Assembly: GCA_023374045.1 (NCBI GenBank)
Contig: CM041779.1
Coordinates: forward strand, 2,418,001-2,482,000
Direction: 5' to 3'
DNA from: Limonium bicolor
Taxonomy: Eukaryota; Streptophyta; Magnoliopsida; Caryophyllales; Plumbaginaceae
DNA: 64,000 nt
The notes below the pieces were generated by a model. That model was not told the DNA's origin. It saw nothing but the letters and a program-made list of their open reading frames with translations, and did not search any database. The position numbers and the translations under genes were made by a program. Positions 35,560 through 46,598 of the stretch are shown one piece after another. The first letter of the stretch is position 1, and every line of letters begins with the position of its first letter.

Positions 35560-36169
35560 ATCTTTTACAGTTTACACTGACGAAATGATTTTTTTCGAAA
35601 AACAAAAGTTACAACATGATGTCATTAGATGTTTACAATGTTAATATGATTTAAAAAAATGTTGTACTGCGGTGATTAGTAATTTTGTACTACAAATAGT
35701 AACCCAGATTCGTAAATGGGATGGGTCAGGGTTATGATAGTCTAATCCGCCAACCAACATATCTATTTCTTAAAAAACCTGTAAAAATATTGCACAACTT
35801 TAATAAACTTTTAGATTATAAATAACCACATACAATAACCGTTTTTCAAGAAATATTTCATTCACTTTTTAGTACTATGTATATATGATAATATATGTAT
35901 AATTAATTATCACTAGTTTTACTTATTAATTAAGTTTAAATTTAATCTTATAATATATATTAATTATTAGATCTTTCTTTACTATTGAATTACGATTTGT
36001 CAACTTTCTCTGTCAATAAATCACACTTCTGTCATATCTGATACCCTCAAAATATTAAAAAATGACATTAATGTCATGAACCAACAGGCCTATATATACA
36101 AATTTTTAATACACATTTTTATGCTTACAAATTTTTAATACACATTTCTATCCTTCTCATTGCAGGAAT
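35560..36169. other. No gene seen, AT-rich
   Basis: AT-rich spacer between the 177-bp array and the LINE. A 26-bp phrase around TACAAATTTTTAATACACAT occurs twice, at about 36097 and 36125. Confidence 0.6.
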
Positions 36170-38833
36170 TTTGAATCCCTTGACCGCCGTTGACCTCTAC
36201 TATGCTCACCGGAAAATTCATATTCTCGACGTTGACCACAAAGTTCCAGTTAAAAATTTGATCCAGGAAACTATCAATGCTCTGTCTCGTAGAAGCACAA
36301 ATGGGGGCAATTGTGGCGAATAGAGTTGGGAGTTTTTGGGGACAAAACAAGTCAAGTTTAGCCTGGGAAGAAACCTTTGCCCAAGGTCGATCAGGTGGCC
36401 TAGTTGCAATGTGGAATGATCAAGAAATAGAAGTAGTCAAAGTGGAAAAGGGCTTAAGATGGATCATGCTTGAGTGCAAATTATTGGTAGAAGGCTTCTC
36501 AGGTATTATACTCTTCATTTATGCTCCGTGTGACACAAACAAACGAAAAGAAATGTTTGAAGAGATTGTGGTGGCAAAACATCAATGGCAAGGAGCAATC
36601 CTGTCTATAGGTGATTTCAACGAAATACTGAAACCTGAGGAAAGAATGCATCCCGCAACAATGGATTATACTAGGGGAATGAGAGATTTCAGAAAATGGG
36701 TAGATGAGTTGGAGCTGACTGAAATCCCACTGGTTGATGCAAAATTCACGTGGAAAAATAGTACTACCGCGAGTAGGATAGACCGTGCATTTGTGATGGA
36801 TGAATGGATGGCGCATTACAGTGATGTAAGCTTGAGTACAGGAGATTGGTCGATCTCTGACCATAGACTGTTAGTGGTCAAAGCCGAGACAGTCAACTAG
36901 GGTCCCAAACCCTTCAGGTGCTTGGATTCATGGTTGGAATATCCTGGCTTCAAATAGTTTATCAAAAAGGAATGGGAGCAGCTGCGGCCTGTTTCTATTC
37001 AAACAAAACTAAAAACACTGAAAGGCCCTTTGAAAAGATGGAATAAGGATGTTTATGGAGACTTGGGTGTTAAGATAATGGAACTAAAAAAAGAACTCAA
37101 AGAACTTGATGCGCTTATTGAGGCTAGAAACTCGGGCCAACAGGTGCAAGCTAGAAGGGTGCAAGCGCAAGAAAATTTGGAAAAGTCTATCAGAGCCAAT
37201 GAGATATATTGGAGGCAAATGTCTCGGGATAAGTGGATAAATAGCATTGATAGAAACATTGGGTACTTTCACAAAGAGCAACTTTGAACAGAAAAAGGAA
37301 GCAGATCCAGCAGCTGGAAGTAGATGGTAGAATAATCTCGGCCCTAGGAGCAATTCGGGAGAACATTGTTAATTTTTTTAAGAAGCTTTATGAGCAGGGA
37401 GATCAAGCAGGAATTGGCCCTCCTGTAGTGCCACACCCACGATTGACAGACCAGGAAGCAACAGACCTAGAGCAAATTCCAACCTTGGCTGAGATTAAGA
37501 AAATGGTTTGGAGTTGCGATGGTAGTAAAGCCCCGGGCTTTGATGGTTATAACTTAAAGTTTGTAAAAGAAATGTGGGGTATTATTGGTGTGAAATTCAG
37601 TAGTGAAGTGCGAAACTTTTTCGTTACAGGCAGGCTCCAAGAGAGTTTAAATATCACTTGGATCACTTTGATCCCCAAGAGGTCTGATGCTGTTCACTTG
37701 CAAGACTACCGGCCTATCAGTATGATAGGCTGTTTATATAAGGTGATCTCAAAGATTTTATCCCACAGATTGAGTCGAATATTACCCAAATTGATAGGAG
37801 AGATGCAGACTCGATTTGTCCAAGGGAGGAACATACTAGAAGGCCCCTTCATAGCCAGTGAAGCTATCAATTGGTTGCGCAAGAAGAAGAAACAAGGTGT
37901 TCTACTGAAGTTGGATTTCAGAAAAGCGTATGACTGCGTGTCATGGTTTTTTCTAGACAAGGTGCTAGAAGCGTTTGGGTTTGGGAATAAATGGAGGTTA
38001 TGGACCAGAGAATGTGTCACTATAGCTAAAGTGTCTCTTCTGATTAACGGGTCCCCTACAAAACCGTTCCCTATGTTTCGCGGATTGAGACAAGGAGACC
38101 CAATTTCTCCTTCCTTGTTCGTCATTGTAGCGGAAGTTCTGAACTGGTTAATTCAGAAGAGAGTTGAACATAATCTATTTCATGGCATTTTAGTGGGGTA
38201 TTATGAGGTAAGACTAACTCACCTCCAATTTGCGGATGATACGCTGCTATTTGTGGAGGTCGAGAAGGAAGAGTTGCTTCAATTGAGGAGAATTCTAATC
38301 AATTTCACGGAATTAACGGGTTTGCAAATCAATGTTGAGAAGACTGTTGCCTATTGTGTGAATGCGAGTGTAGAAGAGCAGTCCTTGGTATCTAGCATTT
38401 TTGGGTGCAAAGTAGACTCCTTGCCAACAACATATCAAGGTTGCCCTTTGGGGGCAAATCCTAGAAAGGAATCTACATGGGCGCCCGTGATACAAAAATT
38501 GGAGGTGAAGCTTTCGAAGTGGAAAATGAATTGCTTATCGAAAGCAGGGTGAGCAACCCTAGTCCGATCAGTCCTGGAAGCGATTCCGCTATACTATGCT
38601 AGCTTGTTTGTAATACCTGCAGGAGTTAGGAAAAAGCTGATTTCAATTCAGAGGAAGTTCTTTTGGGGGAAAAATAATAACAAGTGCCTAATACTAGTGG
38701 CCTGGAAACGCTTGACAGTTCCTAAAGAAAAGGGTGGACTTAGCTTTTCCGATTTGAAACACAAGAATCTGTGTCTCCCTGCGAAATGGAGATGGAATTT
38801 TGCCAAGGAATCAAGACCTCTATGGAGATGTAC
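36170..38833 (+). pseudogene. L1-type LINE, 5' part: endonuclease and reverse transcriptase (decayed)
   Basis: The APE-type endonuclease region (36277-36900) shows GDFNEIL, SRIDRAFV and SDHRLLVV. The RT (37284-38552) shows SKAPGFDGYN, DYRPISMIG, LKLDFRKAYD, GLRQGDPISPSLF and the catalytic LQFADDTLLF. Defects: TAG at 36898, where Trp is expected, a second TAG about 60 nt on, a frameshift near 37275, and CGA-to-TGA at 38550. After that stop the same frame continues to 38833, where LTR D is inserted. LINEs move by target-primed reverse transcription in the nucleus; this copy cannot encode a working protein. The 5' end is not defined. Confidence 0.9.
38829..38833. other. Target site duplication, left copy (LTR D)
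   Basis: TGTAC on the left and TATAC at 44201-44205 differ at one base. Counting only one copy, the LINE reading frame on the two sides is continuous, which supports these boundaries. Confidence 0.65.
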
Positions 38834-41800
38834 TGAAATACCCCAAACTAATAAAACATGGATTAAACATCTAATCACATTAATTAAGGCCTAAACATGC
38901 CTTAAAAGTCAATTGAGAACAACAATGGTCAACACAAAGTAAGATATTGCATCCTTTGATTGTTTAGGGTAAATACATACCCAAATGAACTCCTTAGGAC
39001 CTAAAATTTTGTCCTAAGCATATTAACACATAAAGGAACATACTAAAATCATTGTAAAACACTCCAACACAAATAACAAGCATTTACATGCTTCAAGGTC
39101 AAGTAGGGCAAAAATGTGCTCTAAGAAACCTTAAAGGTCTTATGACCTCTATTTGATATAAAATTGGGTTCCTAAGATCAATTATCATGTAAGGAACACA
39201 ACAAAACTGTTCTCAAAGAAAACTAAGCTCAGAAACACCTTGTGACACAAAATGTGCGCTAAAACACCTTAAAGCACATTTTTGTGTATGAGCTCTAAGA
39301 TATTGACTTTTTGTCACTTTAAAGACTAGATTACATTCTTTATATCATTAATGTTACATGATATACTATATTATAAAGTCTAAATCAAAGTTTAAAAATA
39401 AAATCAAAATGGGTGATTTTGGGTGAATAGTACCCAAAATAACATTTAATTACTTAACTTTAACCATGGTCAAATGTCATCCATTGACCAAACCACCCAT
39501 TTCCGCCCACATTATGACTCATCCTCATCCATTAGCCAACAACAAATATCTCCTAATGAGTCATCTATTACTATACACTAAAGTAGCATTAAATGACATA
39601 AAAGCAAAACTAGTCTTCTTTTCCCATTACCTTCTTTCCCAGCCGACTTCAACAAGCTTCATCCTCTCTTTTCTTCCTCCATTGACGCCTGCTACTGTCC
39701 AAACTCAGAAGAGAACACCAATTGACATAGGTAAGCTTATTAAGCCATTTTATGTTCATTCTCTTCACTTTTCTTTCCTCTTTCCATGGAGCTAAGCATC
39801 AACCATTTCCATCCATGGTTCTAGGTTGTTTTGGAGGTTAAAATAAGGTTAATTCTCGGCTGTAACAAGGGAAGAAGGAGGATAATTCTAATCTTGTTCT
39901 TAAGGTATAAAAATGTGCTTTAAGCACTTATGTCTTCATTCTCTTCAATTCCGGTTGGAAAGCTTTGTTTCCTAGGCTTATAATCTTCTTCTTAACATAA
40001 TTATTCAGTTGGTATATCAAGAGCTTCAAGGAATAGCCAAATCCATGCCAAACACACCATTTTTGGCATTTTAATCAAGGTGAAAATTAGCCATCTTCTG
40101 ATCTGAGTTATACCAGTTTTAAGCCTTGGTTTAGTAGCTCTTTTGATACTCTTTTTGTTCTGTATAAATAGGCCGAAGACTAACCTTGCTTGCCTTGGTA
40201 TTCTAAGGTAAAATTTACCTTGAAAATATACATTAAACACTTCTTATGGTTAGCTCTTGCTTGGAGACTAATCATGCCTTAATTGCTGTTTGAAAACATG
40301 TAAAATAAGCTGTGGAAAAATTATCCCTATGCAGCCGTGGCCAAACAAGGCCTAACCTTGGCAAAAATAAGGTATAAATCACTTAAACCTTCACTTGGTA
40401 TATTAATATGTGTTTATACATATGTGTATAATATTACCGTGAGTGAACAAGGTATAAAAGGTCTTATTTTGACCTTAGGTGATTAAGGAATGGTTTAGTA
40501 AATTTATATAAGTAATTAATTAACATAATTGTCAACTTTAAGACATTATGTGGAAAATTGGTAAATATGGAAAACTATATGGTGAGGCTGAGAGTTTAAA
40601 GTATTTTTGGGCATTTATGTGTAATTTATTTTATAAGCTAATGTTTGTAATAAGGCCATGTACTTTAGGCCATTTTATTTATGTATTTATAAGGTTTTAA
40701 TTAAGTTTAGGTAACATATATATATTACCGCAAGGAATTGGGGTATAAACCATAATTAAATTAAATTTGGGGGCTATATAATAATAAAGCCGAAAGTTTG
40801 AGGTTTAAAGCATTTAAAATAAAAATTATAAGATTTTATAAAGTTTTGGGGTTAAATGGTAATTTCTGAAAAATATGGGGTACAAATCGTGATATATGGA
40901 AATTAATGGTCAAGGCAATATTAAGGAGGTCAACCTTGACCATATGGTAGGCTTTGACCAAATTAGATAAGTTAAATAACTTATTTAAGGTTTTATTATA
41001 AGATAAGTATTAAATTGTAACATTTATATAACATATGGGGTAAATATGTTATTACCGAAACTAAAGGGTGTAAAATGGTATTATAAACACCCATGGGCTA
41101 TTATGAATTTTTAGGAATTTATTTGGTTGATTTTGGAATTAAAATAAACTATATTTGTATAATATATAGTTATTATGTCATTGTGACACTTTGGATAAAT
41201 ATATGTGGTGGAATAGTAATAACCGAGAATATATGGGTTAGGAATAATATTTATAACCCTTTGGTGGAGTTTGGTGATTTTTAGAATAATATAAGAGTAT
41301 TTAATAAGATATATGTATAATATATAGTTTTAATGATATTATAAAACTATATGTTATAAATTGGGCCAAATGGCAATTATAGAAAGTGGAAGGGTTGAAA
41401 AATAATTTAGAACAGCATAGGGGTCTGTTCGTAAATTATAATATCATATAAACACAGGTTATATTAATATTAAGGTTTAAAATGTTATAACATATGATAT
41501 ATATTACATAACATTACATATGTGGTCAAATTATAAATTTGGAAAGTTAAAGGGGTTGGAAATTAATTAGAACAGAATATAAGTCTGTTCGGTTATTTAT
41601 AAAAAAATAACCATAGGTTATACCATTTTATAAGTTAAAAATGTTATATTATATGATATATATATATATATAACATGGTATAAATTATGGGGTGATTTTG
41701 TAAATAAAGAAAACTATGGGTTATGGAAAAGAATAAGGTTTAAATGTATATGCCTATGCGGCATTAAATATAGTTTTTTATAAACTATAGTTATAAGTTA

Positions 41801-43771
41801 AAGGAAATAAATATCATATTATATGATATTGTATATGGTATCATTACATAATTTATGTGGTTAAAATGGAATTTAAATAAAATAAAGTGCTGTACCGAAT
41901 TATTAAAGGTTGGAAAATGAATTTTAGACTATGGTCTACAATGTTATAAATGTTATAACAATTATATGGTATTAATGAGATTTAAATGGAATTAATATAA
42001 GTAAGGGTATTCACATTAAATAATGTGACAAACTTATAAATAATATATAAACTAAGGTATTTATTGATTAAACCTTAGGAGTTGTAATTATACAACATAA
42101 AGTGTTGCATAATATTAGGATAATAATCTTAATATAAGTTGTATAATATAATACAACCAATGGGAATAATCATCTAATATAAGATGATAAAATGTAACAT
42201 ATGATATAAGAGTTTTATAACTCATGAAACTTACCTATATGGTAAATATATACATATGCGAGAATAATGTATATAAGGATGGATATATATTATGGTTGGA
42301 AACCATATAATATAATGGTGGTGTTTATTACATAAAAATAGTTACAAACTATAAGTTATAAGTTTTTTAATGCAAATATAATTTACTAAAGATAATGGAT
42401 CATATAATACAAGTATTATAATGGATGGAGGGAAAATAATATAACATAATACATAATGATGCATACATGCAACTATAGGTTATATACCTAAATTAAATGA
42501 TGAATAAGATTAAAAAAATAATGAATTAAACTTAATAGTCGAAACATTTCAACATACGAGCTTTAGTAACAAAGCCAACCGGTTTAGAGAAACCCGTAAC
42601 AATTAACTGTAGAAATCCGAGGGTGAACTGTCGGGGTTACTTGTTATTCGGAAATACCGGGATTTAGTTAGTCATGGAGACTGACTTATAGTTTTTATTA
42701 CCGTTTAGATCATACTTCAGACGAAGGCGCTTGACGAGCTAGTGGTCTACACTGCGCATCCTTGGTCTAAGGTGTACGGTATGTAAAGGGGTTTGATCCG
42801 GGTTGTCCTGAGGAATTCCTTGGGCTCGGATTTGGTTGATATAACTTGTGTGTTACGTGTGTGGATACGTGTATGTGATTATGTGTTACTGCATTAATTA
42901 TTTATGCACGAGCGTCCTACGGGACTAACACTACATCGACTATAGATCGACTTATATAAACATACATATGCGTTTAATGTGATGACATGACGATTACTTG
43001 ATATAATACCATTAGTATTAATATTAAGTATATGGTAACCTAAGTAAAACACTTAGGTACGAGTCACGACATTGTCGGTCTCTAGAGCATGGATCTCGAA
43101 CATGAATATAACCTAGATTACTTCTAGGTATGCGTGAGACCCATTGGGCAGCTAATTAATAAAGTGTATTCTCCATAAAACTAAGAGTTTATCTTAAACA
43201 TTATGAGAGAGTTGGTATGAGTTGAGGAGAGGAATCCCGGTAGTTTACGAACTACTTGGTTGCGCATTTGTGATCACTGAGGGATACCCGATCGGGTTCC
43301 GCTCCAAGTATATACCCAACGAGCCCTATTTGGATCGTGGGTCAGGCTACGGCCTTTATATGGACGCCTTACGAGGCAAAGAGAATAGTCAGGGGCCTCC
43401 GGACCCCTGGCGAAATGAGCACCTTCGTGTGTACGGGAGGACTACTGTCCATGGTGAGGTTATCGGGTTGTCCTAACATGACGCCCAACTGGTATTTAAT
43501 TAACATGGTTGGATGGATGGGGCCTTGAAGGCCAAATTAAACTAACTAAGGATGGTGTTCGCTATGGCGTTTATTCATTACTATTATTCGATATATTCGA
43601 TTATACAATTGTTGTTTGTGATATTTTATGACTGTTTGGATGGATGGTTATGTATTTTATGCATGTTTATTACAATATTAATTATAACTGTAAAATGGTA
43701 AAGCATGAAACCAATCTAATAATAAGATGGTTAAAATGACTAAGTGACCAACAGGGTCCAGGCTCGGCATA

Positions 43772-43790
43772 CTCAGCGTTTATCGCTGAG
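43772..43790 (+). other. Second LTR hairpin, LTR D
   Basis: CTCAGCGTTTATCGCTGAG is a perfect 7-bp stem with a 5-nt loop, about 410 nt from the LTR end. LTR C has the same site with an imperfect stem, and LTR B has CAGCAAACGCTG at 8352. Confidence 0.55.
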
Positions 43791-44066
43791 ACTACACTCA
43801 TTGTGCAGGTTGTTGATTATCGCCGAAGCCGAAGTGCGGGATCAGGGTAGTTAGAGTTTATCTTAATTACCGTACATGGAGTTTATTTGTATAGCGATGT
43901 TAGACTGTGGATTGTATTATGGTATGGTTATGTATATTCGGGATTGGATAGATGCTCACTTGTCGACGTTTATGGTGTATGGACTTAGTATGATGTATAG
44001 GAGTTATCTCGTTATCACAGCGGTTAGCAGTTTGTTTATGTTGGTTGTTGGATATAGTTTGGCTTC

Positions 44067-44088
44067 GTTACTCGCATGGGCGAGTAAT
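44067..44088 (+). other. U5 hairpin, LTR D
   Basis: GTTACTCGC pairs with GCGAGTAAT around ATGG, 112 nt from the LTR end; counterpart of the hairpins at 6631, 7946 and 26317. Confidence 0.65.
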
Positions 44089-44205
44089 GACTGGTGACAC
44101 CCGAGTGAGTATTGTTGTTATTATTTATTCTTCCGCTATAAGACGTTTTATTTATTGCTACGAGAGAGATTATTACGTGTTTAAGGAGAGGGGTGTTACA
44201 TATAC

Positions 44206-45478
44206 GATTATGTCGGTTTATAGACAGAGAGAAGGGATGCATTTGGGCGAAAGTGAGCGAGGTGTGAATTCGATTAAAGGAATCTGGGGTATGATTATGC
44301 AGGCTACTACCGAGAATGTGAGTATGAACGACATTCTATTTTCTGGTGCTAGTATTCAGCTAGGTAACGGGAGCAAAGTAAAATTCTGGGTGGATAGTTG
44401 GTCATCCGCGGGAGTGCTCAGAGCAAAATTTCCAAGGTTATTCAGTATTAGCTCACAACAAGAAGAAGTAATAACGAATATGGGGGCCTGGATCGATGGG
44501 AGCTGGCATTGGAATCTTACATGGAGGAGAAGACTTTTTACTTACGAAGAGCCAATGGTTGCGGAACTGCTTTCGATTATCTCCTCCTTCCCGGTAAAGC
44601 AAAACATCACAGACGAGTTCACCTGGGGAGGCAGACCTGATGGCTTCTCGGTGAGAGAGTTATATGCAAGGCTAACCAGTGAATTAGTCTCAGGTGCAAC
44701 AGATGTGGATTTTTCCTCTATTTGGAGAGGTTGGTGCGAGCCCCGAATTGAAGTAACGATTTGGCCGATGCTGGTGAGAGGTATGAATACCCGAGATGTC
44801 CTATTCGCTAGAAATATGGTTCCGATAGGCATGCTTCTGTGCCCAGTTTGCAAGAAAGTTTCAGAAACATTGGAGCACTCTTTATTCTTTTGTGAAGGTG
44901 CTGCTACTGTCTGGTGTTTACTTCTAAGGTGGTGGGATATTTCTTTTGTATTTGAACCAAGTGCTCAGGAAATCTTTCAAGACTGGTTTGGTTGGCATAT
45001 GAATTATAAAACAAGGAAAGTTTGGAAGACCACATTATGCTATGCAGTAAGTGGAGTTTGGAAGGAACAAAAACAGTGTGGTGTTCAGAGATGCTGTATT
45101 CTCAACTGAGAATGTGGCCAGAATCGCCAAATTCAATATCTGGAGATGGATGAAATCATGGTGGAAGGAGCTGCCAATGACGTGTGAGCAGTTCATTAAT
45201 ACAGGGGACCTAAAGGAAGTTTTGAGAGTTTTCTAAAGGGTGTTGTATAAGTGTGTTAAGAAAGTGTTGGAGTAGTACGCAACTACTGACGTTCGCTTTT
45301 AAGTTGTGTGGTTTAGTGGTACTCTATAGTCTTGATTGCTAGGCTGTAATTATTCGCTGGGCGGGCACTCTTTTTCCCATCTTAATGCTTTTTCCCACTG
45401 GATTTTGCTTAAGATGAGTTTTAATGAGGCCTTGCCTAAAGTTCATCTTAATATAAACACTAATTATATAAAAAAAAA
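44206..45478 (+). pseudogene. L1-type LINE, 3' part: C-terminal region and 3' end
   Basis: The frame from 44206 continues the LINE after solo LTR D: IWGMIMQATTEN, LGNGSKVKFWVDSW, then the zf-RVT-like region with Cys/His spacing (LLCPVCKKVSETLEHSLFFC). A frameshift near 45070 moves the frame to one ending VVFRDAVFSTENVARIAKFN and stopping at 45236. The 3' UTR carries AATGAGGCC, typical of plant L1 tails, and ends in a short A run (45470-45478). Plant LINEs usually end in an A tail, so this is probably the true 3' end. Confidence 0.8.
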
Positions 45479-46319
45479 GTATAAGTATGTGTATATTTAA
45501 TTATGTATTAAATTAATTTATAATACGTAAAACATTATTGATCGGGTCGAGACACTTCTGTGTTTCTTTCCCTCACCTCTCATTCTCACACCGTCCATGC
45601 CCTACCAATAATACCATACGTATATTGCGTGCGTGCTTTCGTGCACAAAAAGGCCCACATACCCGCTGGTTATACGGCCCATCTATCATCATCCATGCCA
45701 CGGTACACAGAGAAAACGAGAAGAGAGAGAACCAATGGTGCTGCTTGATGACTGTGACGAGGGAAAGCTGTTAAACTTGCTTTTTTCAGAAGACAGAGAG
45801 GAGAGACAAAGAGAGAAAACCGACCCCTTTTCAGAATTGAAAGAAAATTTTTTATCTGACAGACAGCTTAATCCTCCCATTTATTATTGTTTCTCTTCCA
45901 TGATTCCAGTTTTTCAATTTTCAGGGTGGGCTGACCAGCCCTAAAAGCAAATAAAAAGCTAAATTTTTTAACCCCTTTTCCTCTAATGGGGTGAGGAGTG
46001 AGGAGGCCAATTTAATTATTCCTTGTTCTATCGGCCTGTTGTTTCCTGCCTCCTCCTGGTCGTCTCTCTCCTCCTCTTCTGTTCTTGGGGTTCTGCGTTA
46101 TGGCTTGTCCCATCTCCCTATTTGCTACGTACTGAACCCAACCCAGAACCCACTAACCTCGAGACCGGTGCCCTTTAGCTATAGACCACCCGAGCACTCA
46201 CTGCTCTCTCGCCTTAATCCTATCTACTCTCCAGTTTGGTCATTTCTTCTTAACTCAACTCTTGCTGTGAACACACATTGTAGAGCAAAATCATAAACGA
46301 CGTGAAGGTGAATAATCCC

Positions 46320-46385
46320 ATGAGCGAGAGAGGGAGGCTCTCGGAGAGAGCCTGCCGGAGAAGAAGAGAGCACGCCGTCATCTAG
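46320..46385 (+). CDS. Upstream ORF in the HD-ZIP III leader
   Basis: ATG at 46320 opens 21 codons, rich in Arg and Glu, ending with TAG at 46383-46385, 213 nt before the main start. Initiation context is weak (CCC at -3 to -1). Its start overlaps the GA-rich hairpin at 46336. A role in translational control is possible but unproven. Confidence 0.35.
   Translation: MSERGRLSERACRRRREHAVI
46336..46352 (+). other. GC-rich leader hairpin
   Basis: GGCTCTC-GGA-GAGAGCC is a perfect 7-bp stem with a 3-nt loop inside the upstream ORF. Confidence 0.5.
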
Positions 46386-46598
46386 AATAGCTCTTTTTTT
46401 TTGTGCAACTGATCCAAAAAATCACTAGTTTCGCTGGACGGAAGTTGAACAGACTCGTTTGTTTGCCTTCAATTTTTCAGTTTTTCACTTTGTTTTCTTA
46501 TTCCGCTCCTTTTCTGGGTTGGATCTGCCGTCTATTGTTGTTGGCTTGTTTTGCTAAAAGGGGGTAAAACAGACGGGATATTATTAAAATCAGAGCAG

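Larger units (their letters stand above)
38834..44200 (+). mobile_element. Solo LTR D, 5.37 kb, inserted in the LINE
   Basis: It starts TGAAATACCCC and ends GGGGTGTTACA, flanked by a 5-bp duplication with one mismatch and by LINE sequence on both sides. It is the inverted relative of LTR C (26208-31589): the AT-rich half, the block with GGAGGACTACTGTCCA and the U5 end all match, though less closely than C's own two LTRs. No polypurine tract or primer site adjoins it, so internal sequence was lost by LTR-LTR recombination. The 84-aa open frame at 43222 is not kept open in LTR C and is not considered a gene. Confidence 0.85.
45479..46598 (+). promoter_or_regulatory. Promoter and leader region of the HD-ZIP III gene
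   Basis: These 1.1 kb lie between the LINE tail and the start codon. The first 60 bp are AT-rich, then composition becomes CT/GA-rich, as in long plant 5' UTRs (CTCTCTCC at 46060, GAGAGAGGGAGG at 46325). No single TATA box stands out and the transcription start is not determined. Class III HD-ZIP genes typically have long leaders. Several upstream ATGs are present; the one at 46320 opens a clear short frame. Confidence 0.5.

Noticed and set aside
43222..43476. 84-codon frame in LTR D
   Set aside because: The matching stretch in LTR C carries an indel of about 26-30 bp and is not kept open; no known domain.
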